From the NCBI RefSeq assembly GCF_019703515.2, contig NC_059382.1:11791001-11855000 (forward strand): a stretch of DNA of 64,000 nucleotides, written 5' to 3'. Source of the DNA: Myxocyprinus asiaticus. Lineage: Eukaryota; Chordata; Actinopteri; Cypriniformes; Catostomidae. The position numbers and the translations under genes were made by a program. The notes beneath the pieces were generated by a model. The model was not told where the DNA came from and ran no database searches. It worked only from the letters and a program-made list of their open reading frames with translations. Below are positions 10,163-21,460 of the stretch, one piece after another. The stretch's first letter is position 1. Each line of letters begins with the position of its first letter.

Positions 10163-11143
10163 ATGAGTGCCATAAATGCCAATTTTTCTCAAAATATTTC
10201 CATTGTGCGTCCTGAATACTTTTTCATCACTGGACTTTCAGGTATACCATATAGCAGTTGTTACTATATGTTTTTATTTTTCACTTATTTTATTGCTGTA
10301 ATTGCGAACTCTGTAGTTCTTTTCATCATTGCTCTTGACCGGAATCTGCACAGTCCAAAGTACATTGGTGTGTTTAACTTGGCCTTGGCTGATATTGGTG
10401 AAACTAATGCACTGATTCCTAACATGATGAAGACTTTTCTTTTTGAGTCACAGTACATCTCCTACAATTCTTGTTTGGCAAACATGTATTTTGTGTTCCT
10501 CTTTAATACTATGCAATGTTTTACTCTTGTTGTCCTGGCATATGATCGCTTCATGGCAATTTGCTTGCCACTAAGATACCATGCAGTTGTTACTAATACC
10601 AGTATGTCTTTAATTTTTTTAGCAATTTGGACATTAAATGCTTTTTTGATAGCCTTGACAGTGTCTTTGCTCACCCGACTTTCATTCTGTAAATCCAATG
10701 TGATACAGAGTTATTTTTGTGACCATGGACCAGTATATAGGTTGGCATGTAATGACAACAGCATGAGTTCACATATGGCAAAACTCAGCACAGCTTTATA
10801 CCTTGTGACACCATTGATCATTATTGTCCTGTCATATCTTGGCATTTTTCTCGCCTTAAGCAGAATTACAACTTGGGTAGGGCGTTTGAAGGCTCTGAAG
10901 ACCTGTGTTTCTCACCTGTTGTTAGTAGGAATATTTTTTCTTCCAATTATCTGCACATACATTGCTGCACTCATGCTTTCTCTTTCTCCTAATGCAAGAG
11001 TCATTAGCACATCTCTGGCATATGTTGTTCCACCAATGCTAAATCCTATCATTTATGTTTTGAACACAGCTGAAATCAAAGACTTAATTCAAAAATTCCT
11101 TAAAAACAAATCTGCACCAATCAGAGAGAGTATTTCAAAATGA
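10163..11143 (+). CDS. Odorant receptor, subfamily A copy 2 (intact)
   Basis: A 326-residue seven-transmembrane odorant receptor, closely similar to the gene at 149-1114. It has sequons at N7 and N11, HSPKY after TM1, LAYDRFMAIC at the end of TM3, KALKTCVSHL in TM6 and PPMLNPIIYVLNT in TM7. The TM1 GN pair is AN here. The open frame extends upstream to 9965, but the ATG at 10163 is chosen because a splice acceptor (AG at 10131-10132) sits 30 nt before it and the protein alignment with paralogues starts there. Most differences from A1 are scattered substitutions plus a longer C-terminus. Expected role: odorant binding and Golf coupling in olfactory neurons; ligand unknown. Confidence 0.96.
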   Translation: MSAINANFSQNISIVRPEYFFITGLSGIPYSSCYYMFLFFTYFIAVIANSVVLFIIALDRNLHSPKYIGVFNLALADIGETNALIPNMMKTFLFESQYISYNSCLANMYFVFLFNTMQCFTLVVLAYDRFMAICLPLRYHAVVTNTSMSLIFLAIWTLNAFLIALTVSLLTRLSFCKSNVIQSYFCDHGPVYRLACNDNSMSSHMAKLSTALYLVTPLIIIVLSYLGIFLALSRITTWVGRLKALKTCVSHLLLVGIFFLPIICTYIAALMLSLSPNARVISTSLAYVVPPMLNPIIYVLNTAEIKDLIQKFLKNKSAPIRESISK

Positions 11144-12480
11144 CTGCTATGTTGTTTTCGTTTTTTTATTATTAATTAAAATACATTTGAAAGATGCTAG
11201 CTTTGTAGTTTATAAATGTGATAAATTCCCAAATGTAGTGTATTTTTTATGTAAGAAGATCAATAGAGAATTTAGTTAATAACTACAGATGAAACATGGC
11301 TCTTTGTCCAGTTGTTTGTTAACCGGCCTTTGCTTCAACTGTAAAAAGACAACAGGGGTGATAGGCCTATGCAGTTTGCATTTGCTGAATTTAAGCATCA
11401 GAGTTGTACCACATACTGTATATCATTAGTTACAGACCCCATGACAAAACAAAATGGAGAAAGACTAAATATTTCCAAAGCAGTTTCAATTACCTTTTTC
11501 GAGCAAATCAATGTCTTAACAGTATGGTTTCAAACCTGCACACCTGGACATTTCATGCTGCCCTAAAATCTCACCTTAATGCTGCTCTCACTAGTCCTTT
11601 ACTGCCGTCTAGTGGGTAAACATTAGACATTTTTTTTTTTTTTTTTTTTTTTGGTGCAAAACCAGTGAACCCTTGACAATCTAAATTAAATAAAACTATA
11701 TCCTAATGTTATCCAGGATGACATTATCATGTTTTCCCGACCTCTACTGATAAAGCTCTTTTTTATGGTGTCTCTCTGTTGTGATGTCTTTGCTGTAAAT
11801 TGTGTCTCTCATGTTTCTTTTCTTTGCAATAACTAATAAAATGTAACATGAGAGTATCTATTTGTCTTTCTTTTTACATGAGTGGAAAATTAACAGAAAT
11901 CTTGAGAACATCCAGATGTTTTCATTTCATCCTGTACTTTTTTACATCTATCTCTCAGTATTTTGTAAATTAATTTCTGTTGATTTAGACTTGGATGACA
12001 ATTAGGGTAGACAGAGTACAGTTGTAACACTTTTCCACATGAGATACCTTTATCAAACAAACAAAAATACACATTTACAAACATATTTTCGACTAAATGT
12101 ACTTGGAAAAATCAATTCCACTACATAATGATCCATACATCCAATAATTTAGATCAATTACACACATTCCGAATGCTCTTTCTGAGGGCCTTTACATCTC
12201 TGCAATATATTCATGAACTGAAAATATTTTGGAGGGTATTTTTGGTGAAAAATCAAAAATACAATATTATTTGTCTGTTTTTTTTCTCTCTCTTGATGAA
12301 TTGAAGCTTTATGTGGATGAACCTCTAAAGTAATGACCACTTCAGAATTGTCTGTGGAGAGAGCACATAATTACAGGATTGAACTTTGTGTTCACAACAC
12401 CAACACACACATTAACACTCACTTATAATATTCATTCTTTCTATTAAAGGAGAAAATGTCAATCAAATATGAGTCCAGTT
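11144..12480. other. Intergenic DNA between OR A2 and B-psi
   Basis: No gene seen. 11590-11640 matches 3' flanks of other A copies. 12150-12260 matches 26080-26200 upstream of the intact B receptor, so the duplication continues through here. A poly-T tract lies at 11631-11652. Confidence 0.5.
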
Positions 12481-12483
12481 TCT

Positions 12484-12660
12484 ATGGGGTCACAGCAACC
12501 CAATGAATAACAGATATATGACTTACATTGATCTTACATTTCCATTCTGACATCTGGAAAACCATGAGATGAGATGCCAGAATGCAATTTTATCAACATT
12601 TCTGAGGCTGACCAAATGACAGACCAAGAACCACCATCTGATTTTAGTACTGCTCTTGGT
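12484..12660 (+). promoter_or_regulatory. Degenerate upstream region of OR B-psi
   Basis: Aligns closely with 26760-26935, the upstream region of the intact B receptor, including CTTACATTTCC and the AACCACCATCTG stretch. The TATA box of the intact copy (GTATATAAG) is changed to GATATATGA here. Confidence 0.6.
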
Positions 12661-12666
12661 ATTTGG

Positions 12667-12668
<2 letters not shown>

Positions 12669-12712
<44 letters not shown>
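12669..12712. repeat. (GA)n microsatellite
   Basis: About 22 GA units. It sits in the leader region of the B-type pseudogene and is absent from the paralogue near 26950. The Arg/Glu and Leu/Ser frames through it are artefacts. Confidence 0.9.
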
Positions 12713-12713
<1 letters not shown>

Positions 12714-12906
12714 TTTGGTGAACAAAAACAAAAACAAAAAAATATATGAATGGCAGAGGATATTGAAGGACTTTGATGTGATCAATGTAATTCAAAGTGC
12801 GTTCACTTTTTCATTTTTGTTTGATCATCTGGTTAGTTAGTTAGTTAATTAGTTGGTTATTGCTGTCAATTTTATTATTTTAAAGGTTAATTTGCTACAC
12901 AGGACT

Positions 12907-13192
12907 ATGTCATCTCAAAATGTTTCAAAATCTTTCTGAATTTGTGATTTTGTGATTTGACATGGTGGAGCGCAAACTGGCCATTAGAGTTGTTTTGCTG
13001 GTGGTGTATTTTCTAGTGATGCTTGCTAACACTGCAAACATATGGTTTATTGCCAAGGATAAGCATTTGCACCAACACATGTACAACTTCATTTGCAACA
13101 TGGCTTTGCTGGACATGATGTACAGCAGCAGTGCCTGTCCAAGTATCATGGGTGTCCTTAAATTTGGTTATAAAGCCATAGTCCGATGCACA
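12907..13192 (+). pseudogene. Odorant receptor subfamily B, 5' fragment
   Basis: Matches the first third of the intact receptor at 27115-28056: the start MSSQN, TM1 with LANTANIWFIAKDKHLHQ, and TM2 with DMMYSSSACPS. A small deletion after the start brings an early stop, so the later frame reads only from 12962. Homology ends at about 13192, just before a foldback MITE. The rest of the gene (TM3-TM7) is absent from the following sequence. Confidence 0.9.
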
Positions 13193-13239
13193 GGTAGATG
13201 CCTAACCTCTAAATGGCATTCACTGAATTAAAGGAAAAA

Positions 13240-13890
13240 TAGATTTTATTAAGTTTAATTCAGTAAAAAAATTATCAAGTGTTTTTGTCTTGTTTTCCAT
13301 TTAAAATTGCCTAAAAATCCTTAAAACAAGATACATTTACTTGAGAAGCAACATATAAGATATTTAGACTTGCTTTAAGAGAATGTATCTTAAATACAAG
13401 TGTATTTTTTTCAATTTGTTATACTTCTGCAAGTGCAGTAAATAAAAAATATACTTAAATTCAAGATCAATTCTCTAAAAGCAAGTCTAAATATCTTACA
13501 TTTACATTTATCCAAAGCAACTTACAGTGTACTTACAGGGACATTACCCCTGGAGCAACCTGGAGTTAAGTGCCTTGCTCAAGAACACAATAGTGGTGGC
13601 TGTGGGGATCAAATCAGCAACCTTCTGATTACCAGTTATGTGCTTTAGCCCACTACACCACCATCTTATATGCTACTTCTCGGGTGAATGCATCTTTTTT
13701 AAAGGATTTTTAGGTATTTTAAAATATTTTTATTTTTAATATTCATTTCAACATTCTCAGATAACATTTTTTTTTATTCTGCAATATAGCTGCTAAAAGT
13801 AAATGTAAATTTTTTTAATGAGTTTTAGATAATATTTTTGGAAACAAGCCAAAAAAAACAAACAAATCAAAAATAAATTTCGTTGCAGTG
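13240..13890. mobile_element. Foldback MITE split by a SINE
   Basis: The left arm (about 13277-13395) and right arm (about 13465-13740, less the SINE) are imperfect reverse complements containing TTGTCTTGTTTTCC-like and AAGATATTTAGACTTGC segments. The outer right end reads GCAGTGTA near 13886, typical of this fish repeat type. It follows directly on the truncated OR and may mark its breakpoint. Ends are approximate; no transposase is encoded. Confidence 0.65.
13499..13662 (-). mobile_element. tRNA-derived SINE with target duplication
   Basis: On the minus strand the 164-bp insert starts with a tRNA-like head (GGTGGTGTAGTGGGCTAA as box A region, a box-B-like GGTTGCTGATTTGATCC) and ends in TTTGGATAAATGTAAA. 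It is flanked by the 6-bp direct repeat ATCTTA (13493-13498 and 13663-13668). It interrupts the right arm of a foldback MITE, whose two halves match the left arm across the break. Box B is degenerate, so it is probably silent. Confidence 0.85.
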
Positions 13891-14013
13891 TATAATGGGG
13901 TGAAGACTACCCTCTCTCACCTTTCTGTTCTCTTCAATCCATCTTTAACTCACAAAAAACAAACTCTCTTATTAATAAAGCTGCGTATTGCCAATTCCCT
14001 GTCTGTCACTCAC

Positions 14014-14190
14014 TCGATGTTGTGTCGATGTAGTGACACTAGGGGTTCGATCTTGAGAGCCCCAATCACCTTGGCTTAAAATAGAAAAGGCCAATGAGAA
14101 TTGGCGAGTGGAATTTGCATGCCACTCTCCGCCCCCGGACATACGGGTATATAAGGAGAAGGCATGCACCACTCATTCAGATTTTTTCTT
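14014..14190 (+). repeat. Left inverted terminal repeat of DIRS copy 1
   Basis: Reverse complement of 19030-19200 over about 175 bp, sharing GTAGTGACACTAGGGG, GATCTTGAGAGCCCC and the CATGCAAATTCCACTC stretch. The TATA box lies inside. The extreme outer bases (13994-14015) match the internal complementary region and not the right end, as expected for DIRS termini. Confidence 0.85.
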
Positions 14191-14385
14191 CGGAGCCGAA
14201 TGCATGTATTGTGTTCGTCCTCTCACCTTTCGCTTACGCTGCTGGATTTTATGGCGCATATCAGTGGTCACCCTCGCGCGGTCGAGTGTTGTGCTTCCCC
14301 TGGGCGCTTCTTCTGCGGCTGAGACTGCAGGTGCTAAAAGAGTATATTCAAAAGAGTATATTTCCTTCTAAAAGAGCTCGCGCAA

Positions 14386-15479
14386 ATGCTTGGCATCTTT
14401 TTGAAGATGTCCTTCCGCGCTTGCACTACTGGATGTGGCCATTATCAACATCCACCTCTGGACAGCCATGAAATCTGTCTCGAGTGCTTGGGGTGCCAGC
14501 ACGCCGAGTTAGCTTTCATGGAAGGGTTATGTTCTCATTGCGAGAACATGCCCATCAGAATGTTGCGGTCACGGCTCACTTCCTCCTTCATGAAGCAAGT
14601 AGGCACCGCGGCTGCTCCCCAACCCACTCGGTCCTGGGCTGATGCTCAGCCGGCCGGGTCAGCAAGCGCTGCGGGCGATCTGGATGTGGATATGGGAGCG
14701 TTTTCGCCGGCTCAACCCCATGGACCTCCCATCCCCCAGCACACTCATTCTAACTGGAATAGCTGTCGAGCGATACAGGCGGTCCGCATCAGGGCGGATT
14801 TTATGTGTCATTCGCGGCTTGCGACGAGGATGAGCTTTCGGTCGCAGCATCAGAGGGTGGGTTTCTGCTATCGGAAGCGGACGAATCTTCTAAGCTCCCT
14901 CCCACGGGCAGTAGAGCACAGGATGAGGCGGATGCTGAGATGGCAGCTGTGCTTGCCTGGGCGGCTGCGAATATCAGGCTGAAGAGGAACCCTCCACCCT
15001 GCCCTGAGCATTCAAGGCTGGAGCGTGCCATAGTGGTGCATTTATGCCAGTAGGGCGCAGCCACCTGATGCGACCGACCAAGGCTCCCTTCCAAAGCCTG
15101 TAAGTTCTCTTCCTCATTAATGACAAAGGCTTACAAGGCTGAGGGTCAAGCTGCTTCCACCCTGCACACCATGGCCATCCTGCAGGTCCACCAGGCTGAG
15201 GCACTGAAAGATCTGCTTGAGGGCAGAACCGACCCAGGGATGATGCAGGAACGGCGTACTGCGACCGACCTCGCCTTACGGGCGACGAAAGTCACGGCGC
15301 ACGCCCTGAGCCGGACGATGTCCACTCTTGTGGTCCAAGAGCAGCACCTGTGGCTCAAGCTTGTGGAGATGCGTGACGCTGAGAAAGTCCCCCCTGGGCT
15401 GTGTTCCAGGTGGAGCACCTGCTCTGCCTTGCCGCGAACCACCCTGCCCGGGCACGGTAAGTCCAGTCGGGATGACTAG
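14386..15479 (+). pseudogene. DIRS gag-like ORF, broken in three frames
   Basis: The first frame (14386-14982) contains a Cys/His-rich segment (CTTGCGHY ... CLECLGCQHAE ... CSHCE) typical of the N-terminal zinc-binding part of fish DIRS Gag. The acidic middle part continues in another frame (14805-15053) and the C-terminal helical part in a third (15120-15479, with ATDLALRATKVTA). Gag packages the RNA in the element's particles. At least two frameshifts make it non-functional. Confidence 0.75.
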
Positions 15480-16835
15480 GTGCCACTGGCACGGAGTCTG
15501 GAGGCCTGGTTAGCACTCTCCAGCCCCTTGCTGTGGCTCATCAAGACGATTCATCTCGTCTACGCGATCCAGTTCACCAGACGCCCGCCCAAGTTCAGTG
15601 GCATCCTCTCCACTACAGTGCAGGGCGAGGGTGTCTCCGTCCTTCGGGCGGATGTTGCCACCCTTCTGGCAAAGGGAGCAATAGAGCCTGTTCCCTTATC
15701 CGAGTTGCACAAGGGCTTTTACAGACCTTATTTTTTCGTGCCCAAGAGAGGGGGAGGGTCGCGCCCAATCTTGGATCTGCGTTCTTTGTTGTTTGCGCAG
15801 AAGTGCATCCTGGTGTCAGTACGACAACAGGATTGGTTCGCAGCCATCGACCTGAAGGACACATATTTTCACGTATCGATCCTTCCTCGACACAGACCCT
15901 TTCTTCGGTTTGCCTTCAAGGGATGAGCATACCAGTACAAGGTCCTCCCCTTCGGTCAGTCCCTGTCCCCTCGCGGCTTTACCAAGGTCGCAGAGGCTGC
16001 CCTGGCCCCGCTAAGGGAGAAGGGCATTCGCATTCTCAATTATCTCGATGACTGGCTAATCCTAGCTCACTCGCGAGATCTACTGTGTGCGCACAGGGAC
16101 CTTGTGCTTCAGCACCTCGACCGACTCGGGCTTCATGTCAACTGGGAGAAGAGCAAGTTCTCCCCTGTGCAGAGCATCCCTTTTCTCGGTATGGAGTTGG
16201 ACTCGGTCACTCTCAAGGCATGTCTTACAACCAAACGTGCTCAGTCAGAGTTGACCTGCCTGAAGACCTTCAGCCAGAAGGTAGTGGTGCCAGTGAAACA
16301 ATTTCAGAGGCTCCTGGGACATATGCCATACTCGGTGGCAGTTCTCCCTCTCGGGTTGATGCATATGAGTCTGCTTCAGCACTGGCTACAGACTCGAGTC
16401 CTGAGGTGGGAACGGCACCACGGCACCCGGCATGTGACCATCACGCCACAGTGCCGTCAGACTTTCAGCCCTTGGTCGGACATGACTTTTCTACGGGCAG
16501 GTGTTCCCCTAAAGCAGGTCTCAAGGCACGTTGTGGTCATGACAGACACCTCGAACTCAGGCTGGGACACCGTTTGCAATGAGCAGGAAGTCTCAGGTCT
16601 CTGGACAGGGCCCCGACTCCTTTGGCAGAGCATCAACTGCTTAGAGTTGCTGGCGGTATTGCTTACCCTGCGGAGGCTTCGGCTGTTGATTCAGGGCAAG
16701 CATGTGTTGGTCTGGACCGACAACACAGCGACCGTAGCATACATAAACCGCCAAGGCGGCGTACGCTCACATTGCATGTCACAACTCGCCCGCCGCCGCC
16801 TCCTCTGGAGTCAGCAGACGTTGAAGTCACTGTGA
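15480..16835 (+). pseudogene. DIRS reverse transcriptase-RNase H, one stop
   Basis: A single frame spans the whole segment, interrupted only by TGA at 15924-15926. Before it: FFVPKRGGGSRPILDLR and DWFAAIDLKDTYFH (RT motifs). After it: the catalytic YLDD at 16041-16052, then RNase H with MTDTSNSGW, NCLELLAV and VWTDNTATVAYI carrying the Asp/Glu/Asp residues. The protein copies the RNA into DNA and removes the RNA strand. The frame is lost after 16835, where the C-terminal part continues out of frame. Otherwise well preserved. Confidence 0.88.
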
Positions 16836-17159
16836 GCCACTCACCTTCCGGGCGTCCTCAACCATGCAGCGGGCGCTGTTTGCCTCCCAAAATTCCTCTC
16901 ACTGCCCCCTTTGGTACTCCCTGTCTGAGGCTCCCCTCGGCACGGGTGTCTTGGCACACAGTTGGCCTCAGGGGCCGTGCAAGTATAGTCTCCTCCAGTG
17001 AGCCTCATTGCACAGACTCTGTGCAAAGTCAGGGAGGACGAGCAGCAAGTCCTGTTTGTTGCTCCGTACTGACCCAACTGGACTTGGTTCTCGGATCGGA
17101 TGCTCCTGGTAGTAGCACCTCCCTGGTGCATTTCCCTGAGGCAGGACCTTCTCACTCAG

Positions 17160-18089
17160 GGGAAGGGTGCACACCAGCACCCGCAGCAGACCTCTGGAAT
17201 CTCCCCCCTATGAGGCAGCTGTATGCCTTGAAGTGGCGTCTCTTCATGAACTGGTGTTCTTCCTGTAGGAAGACACACAGAGATGCACCGTCGGGTCTCC
17301 CTCTACCCTGAAAGTGTACGTGGCTGCCGTAGCAGCTTACCACAACACACTGGACGGGAGGCCCTCACGACAGCGCGATCTTATCAACAGGTTCCTCAAG
17401 GGTGCGAGGAGGTTGAATCCTCCTAGACCACTCCTGATTCCCTCTTGGGATCTCTCTGTGGTCCTACCTGCCCTACAAAGAGCCCCCTTTGAGCCCCTGG
17501 AGCAGGCCAAGCTCAGCACTTTTTCTCTGAAGACGGCCCTCCTGGTGGCGCTCACTTCCATCAAGAGGGTGGGGGACCTGCAGGTGCTCTTCGCTACCAG
17601 CGAATGCCTGGAGTTTGGGCCGGCACATTCTCACGTGATCTTGAGACCTCGGCCTGGTTACGTGCCCAAAGTTCCCACCACTCCTTTTCGGGACCAGGTG
17701 GTGAACCTGCAAGTGCTCCCTTCAGAGGAGGAAGACCCGGCCTTATCATTGCTATGTCCAGTTCGTACCCTGCGAATCTATCTGGACCGCACGCAGAGCC
17801 TTAGATGCTCAGAGCAGCTCTTTGTCTGTTTTGGAGGACAGCAGAAGGGGAAAGCTGTCTCCAAGCAGAGGCTAACCCATTGGATTGTGGATGCCATTTC
17901 TCTTGCATACCAGTCTCAGGACTTGCCGTGCCCCTTGGGAGTCCGGGCGCACTCCACAAGGGTGTTGCGTCCTCCTGGGCACTGGAAAGGGGGGCCTCTC
18001 TAGCAGACATATGCAGAGCTATGTATTGGGCTACACCCAATACCTTTGTGAGGTTTTATAACCTACGCATAGATCCGGTTTCAACCTGA
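17160..18089 (+). pseudogene. DIRS tyrosine recombinase, frameshifted
   Basis: The main frame is 17314-18003. It holds SLKTALLVALTSIKRVGDLQ (recombinase core with the first Arg region), GYVPKVPTTPFRDQVVNLQ and the HSTR box at 17950-17961. A one-base deletion just after HSTR shifts the frame; the terminal part with the nucleophile region FVRFYNLR continues in another frame to 18089. Compared with copy 3 at 48.8 kb, about 50 bp are missing near 17290, where the N-terminus (LYALKWRLFMNWCSS) is also out of frame. The enzyme would integrate circular DNA; this copy cannot. Confidence 0.88.
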
Positions 18090-18849
18090 GTGTTACGCGG
18101 TAATAGCAGATAGACCGGGCGGCCGGTTGGGTGTACCGCTTGCATTGCGCCTTTCATCTTTTTTCAAATGTGATAATGTGCACCTTTTTGTCCACAACAG
18201 TTCTCCGTATCTGGTGAACCCCAGACACCTCTTTAATTCTTAAGCACTGTTCAGTGACGAACTCGGTGGAGGAGTAATGACACTAGGCCCAGTTCTCGTG
18301 GTATGCCCCTTTTCAGGTGAGCCCGTGTGCTCGGGCTCAGTGCTCCATGTGTGGTGATTCCCCCTTGGTAATCCCATATGATGAGTTTCCACTGTTTGGT
18401 TTCCCCTTAGGTGAACCCTGTGTTTCCCCTCACCAGAGCTTTCTCTGCCACTGTGGCTGTGTACCCTCATCCATATCATTCCATATGTGAACTTCCCCGT
18501 TGGTAAGTCCATGTGAGGTATTCTCCACATGTTAACCTCCCTCCGGTAGGATGTGGTCTCCATAGTGCTCTTCTTCCTGGAGAGGGAAGAGCACTTCCCA
18601 GCGCTATCCTAGAAAGTGCTCGGCAGGAAATTGCTTAACAGCAAATCAGGAAAGGCACCGCCGGTAGCCTAGTTGGGTAAGTGACTCCTTGCCCCCCCCC
18701 CCCCCCCCCCAACGGGACTAGGGAGATGCCTTACCTAACTCGCAGGAAGGTCACAACGTGGTTGAGCGCTTGCTGCAAGGCACGCAGCAGCTTGCCTGTG
18801 TCCACTCTTCTGTACCTCGTGACACGGTTCAGCGCCTGCGGCGTTTCCT
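18090..18849. other. DIRS 3' untranslated region
   Basis: Non-coding part of the element between the YR end and the internal complementary region. It contains short repeats with CCATATG-type cores and a poly-C tract at 18692-18711. No other gene. Confidence 0.6.
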
Positions 18850-18985
18850 ATAGAAACCCCTAGTGTCACTACATCGACACAATGTCGAGTGTGTGACAGA
18901 CAGGGAACATCTTGGTTACTGATGTAATCTCTGTTCCCTGATGGAGGGAACGAGACGTTGTGTCCCTCCTGCCGTGGCACTGAAC
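18850..18985. repeat. DIRS internal complementary region, copy 1
   Basis: The left half (TAGTGTCACTACATCG...GACAGACAGGGAA) is the reverse complement of the element's left end at 13994-14035. The right half (GTTCCCTGATGGAGGGAACGAGA) is complementary to the right end as preserved in copies 2 and 3. This bridging region templates the DIRS circle junction during replication. Confidence 0.85.
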
Positions 18986-19029
18986 CAGCCGATGACATGG
19001 CCGGGACTCTCTATCAGCTCCTCAGCATA

Positions 19030-19204
19030 AATCTGAATGAGTGTTGCATGCCTTCACCTTTTATACCCATATGTCCGGGTGCAGAGAGTGGCATGCAAAT
19101 TCCACTCACCAATTCTCATTGGCCTCTTCTATTTTAAGCAAAGGTGATTGGGGCTCTCAAGATCGAACCCCTAGTGTCACTACATCGGCACAATGTCTCG
19201 TTCC
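19030..19204 (-). repeat. Right inverted terminal repeat of DIRS copy 1
   Basis: Reverse complement of 14014-14190. It ends at GTCTCGTTCC, whereas copies 2 and 3 continue about 40 bp further through TCCATCAGGGAA and GTAACCAGGA, so this end is trimmed. Confidence 0.8.
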
Positions 19205-21330
19205 AACAATGCTGCTGCATTGTTGAATGTGCATTTTTAATTCATAGCATTCAAATAATCATTTCAAATATAGTCCTATAGTACAAATTGGTTTTGTTTT
19301 GTTTTTTATTTTATGGAGAATTTTCTTGGCATTCTTTAAAAAAAAAAAAAAAAAACGTGTCAGGAAAAATCACAAATGAAATAAAGTCACAAATGACATG
19401 GCTTACTCTTGAAATGTTGCTGTTCAAGGCCAACATATTTACAAAGAGTGGAAAATGATGACATGTTGCAACATCACTTTGAAATTGTTGAAGTCAATGA
19501 AGAGAGGTTACTGAATAAAAGTTGTGGTTTTTAGATAGGACAGGGACAAGTTATTTGGAGGACGTCATTAACAGTAGAAGAGTTTTGCCTTAAAGCAAAC
19601 TGCAAGAAGTCAAGTGTGTAGGAGTTAATTTGGAATTCTGTAGATGAATTCACCATGCACCAGGTCTACATCTCAGTGGCATATCATATTAATATATGGA
19701 CTATTATTAGTAGTAGTATTTTAAATACTCCTTAATTAAAATTGTGGTGCCCTTTGTTGTTTTTTTATTTGAAGGCCAAGATCCTTTCTCTGTTTTAATT
19801 TCTTTCACATTTGCCCTATCTTTCTCTTTTCTCTTTTGTTTATCTTTAGAAAAACAGATATTGTACCATAAAAATGTAATGATGTGTGCCATTTCCCCAT
19901 AGTCTTAATTTGCTACTTGTTTTTTTTTCTTCTTCTCTATTGCTGATGAGTGTATGCCCTTGTGAATGTGCCGTTGTTCGAAAACAGACCTATTCATAAC
20001 TCAGTAAGGTCACAGAGGTCGTTAACAAAGCCTCTTGTGACATGCCAGTGTTGAGCAGGTATACTGCTTGAAAATTTGTGCATGTATGCATAAACAAAAG
20101 GGTTTATATGACATTCTTTTCAAATGATTTTACATAAACAGACAAAACCTCTATTCTGGCTGAAAACAGTTCCTCGACACATTTAATGAAGTGTGTGTGT
20201 GTGTGTGGGGGGGGGGGGGGTGTTGTAATTCAGTTCAGAAATTTAGTTCCTAAATCATAGACCATTTTTAATTCAGCATAAATTAATAATTAAGGATGAA
20301 AAATGATTTTTTTCTGATCCAAAGGAATTTCTTTTTTTTAGATTGACACAATACACAGGAAGAGCTCAAATAACTTGATCCTATTTATTATTTCCTGATT
20401 ATTAAATGACTGTTATACCCAGGTGTTAGGGTGTCTCAAAATGATAAACCATAATATTTAAAATGTTTAGACCAAAACCATAAAATTATTTATGTATAAA
20501 ACATTTGACACAGTGGACAGAATAAGCTTTATTGGGTTAGTCTCTCATTGGTCTCGAACAACTCCATATATCTATATGCCGCAAAAATAAAATAAAAACT
20601 GTTTTTTAGCATATTTCACTTGTACTGGCTTAATTATTTATCTGTTTGGTCAATAAGAGTTTTTCATAACTTATTAAATATATCAAATTGTCACAGTTAC
20701 AAAATTTAGATAATCTGTAGGGTTACATAGATATTGTTCTTAATCATTTAACTGCACATGAAAAGGTAAAGATATAAATACCCTCCACTGAGAGCACCAA
20801 AGAATTATCAATCATAAATGTTTTTAGAAATGACATGTCAAAATATTTTAATAATAATTATTACAACAGGTGTTGTATTTTTTTATATTCTTCATTGGTA
20901 ATATTACTCATTAAAACATAAATAATAAGTATAAGGCTTATTTAAAGGCTATGATATTTATATCAGAAAGTTCATACTCAGCTGAGCTAAAGGTGATTAT
21001 GAAATTGATATTTAATTATCTCACATAAAATCTCCTGATACATTTACACACCAGGGAGATTATTATAATGTGTGCCAGGGACCAATAGTAATGATAATAA
21101 CACTAATGCACAAATACACACATTTCCAGTCCCGCTTTGATTTAACCATAGCCTTTGAGTTTAGGTCCAGTCACAAGCTCTACAACCGCTTGACTATTTT
21201 TTTACACACTTTAAAACATAAAAAACATTTTTCTCATTTTGTTTCAAAAGAATTTAAAGGAACATTTGTCAACTATGAAAAAAGTTAAACCAGGTAAAAA
21301 ATTATTGCAAAGAAATTTTCATCTCTTCAG
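19205..21330. other. Intergenic DNA, nothing recognised
   Basis: AT-rich, with simple tracts (poly-A 19339-19356; GT then poly-G 20192-20220). Short open frames here show no family features. Confidence 0.5.
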
Positions 21331-21460
21331 GTGTTGATCATTTCACAATGGAGGACAAAACTGCATCACTGGGTTTTCTAAATGTTCTCATGAGATGTTT
21401 GTGCAGATATAAATTGGAATGCACTGGCACACCTAGTCAGTGACATGATTGAGCAGTTGA
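21331..21460 (+). promoter_or_regulatory. Distant relative of A-type OR upstream motif
   Basis: Contains TCTCATGAGA at 21386-21395 followed by AGAT-TAAATTGGAATGCACTGGCAC, resembling the arrangement downstream of TCTCAAGAGA at 4294 and 9902. It lies 1.46 kb before the A3 ATG, against about 0.26-0.30 kb in the other copies. The match is short and could be partly chance. Confidence 0.4.

Larger units (their letters stand above)
13994..19204 (+). mobile_element. DIRS-type retrotransposon, nearly complete
   Basis: A 5.2-kb tyrosine-recombinase retrotransposon with gag (14386-15479), RT-RNase H (15480-16835 and beyond), YR (17160-18089), inverted terminal repeats and an internal complementary region near 18850-18985. 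The left ITR carries GTATATAAGG (14147-14156), a probable promoter TATA box. DIRS elements insert by recombination and leave no target duplication; none is seen. All three genes carry at least one stop or frameshift, so this copy is inactive but recent enough to read through. Confidence 0.92.

Noticed and set aside
13499..13662. A tRNA gene on the minus strand
   Set aside because: The tRNA-like head is degenerate in box B, lacks a complete cloverleaf and continues into a SINE body with a target duplication.
14386..18089. A host tyrosine recombinase/RT system of new type
   Set aside because: All parts (Gag, RT-RNase H, YR, inverted termini, internal complementary region) match the known DIRS plan, and three copies are present.
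18692..18711. Poly-C and other homopolymer tracts as signals
   Set aside because: Simple slippage tracts inside transposon non-coding DNA; length is unreliable in assemblies.
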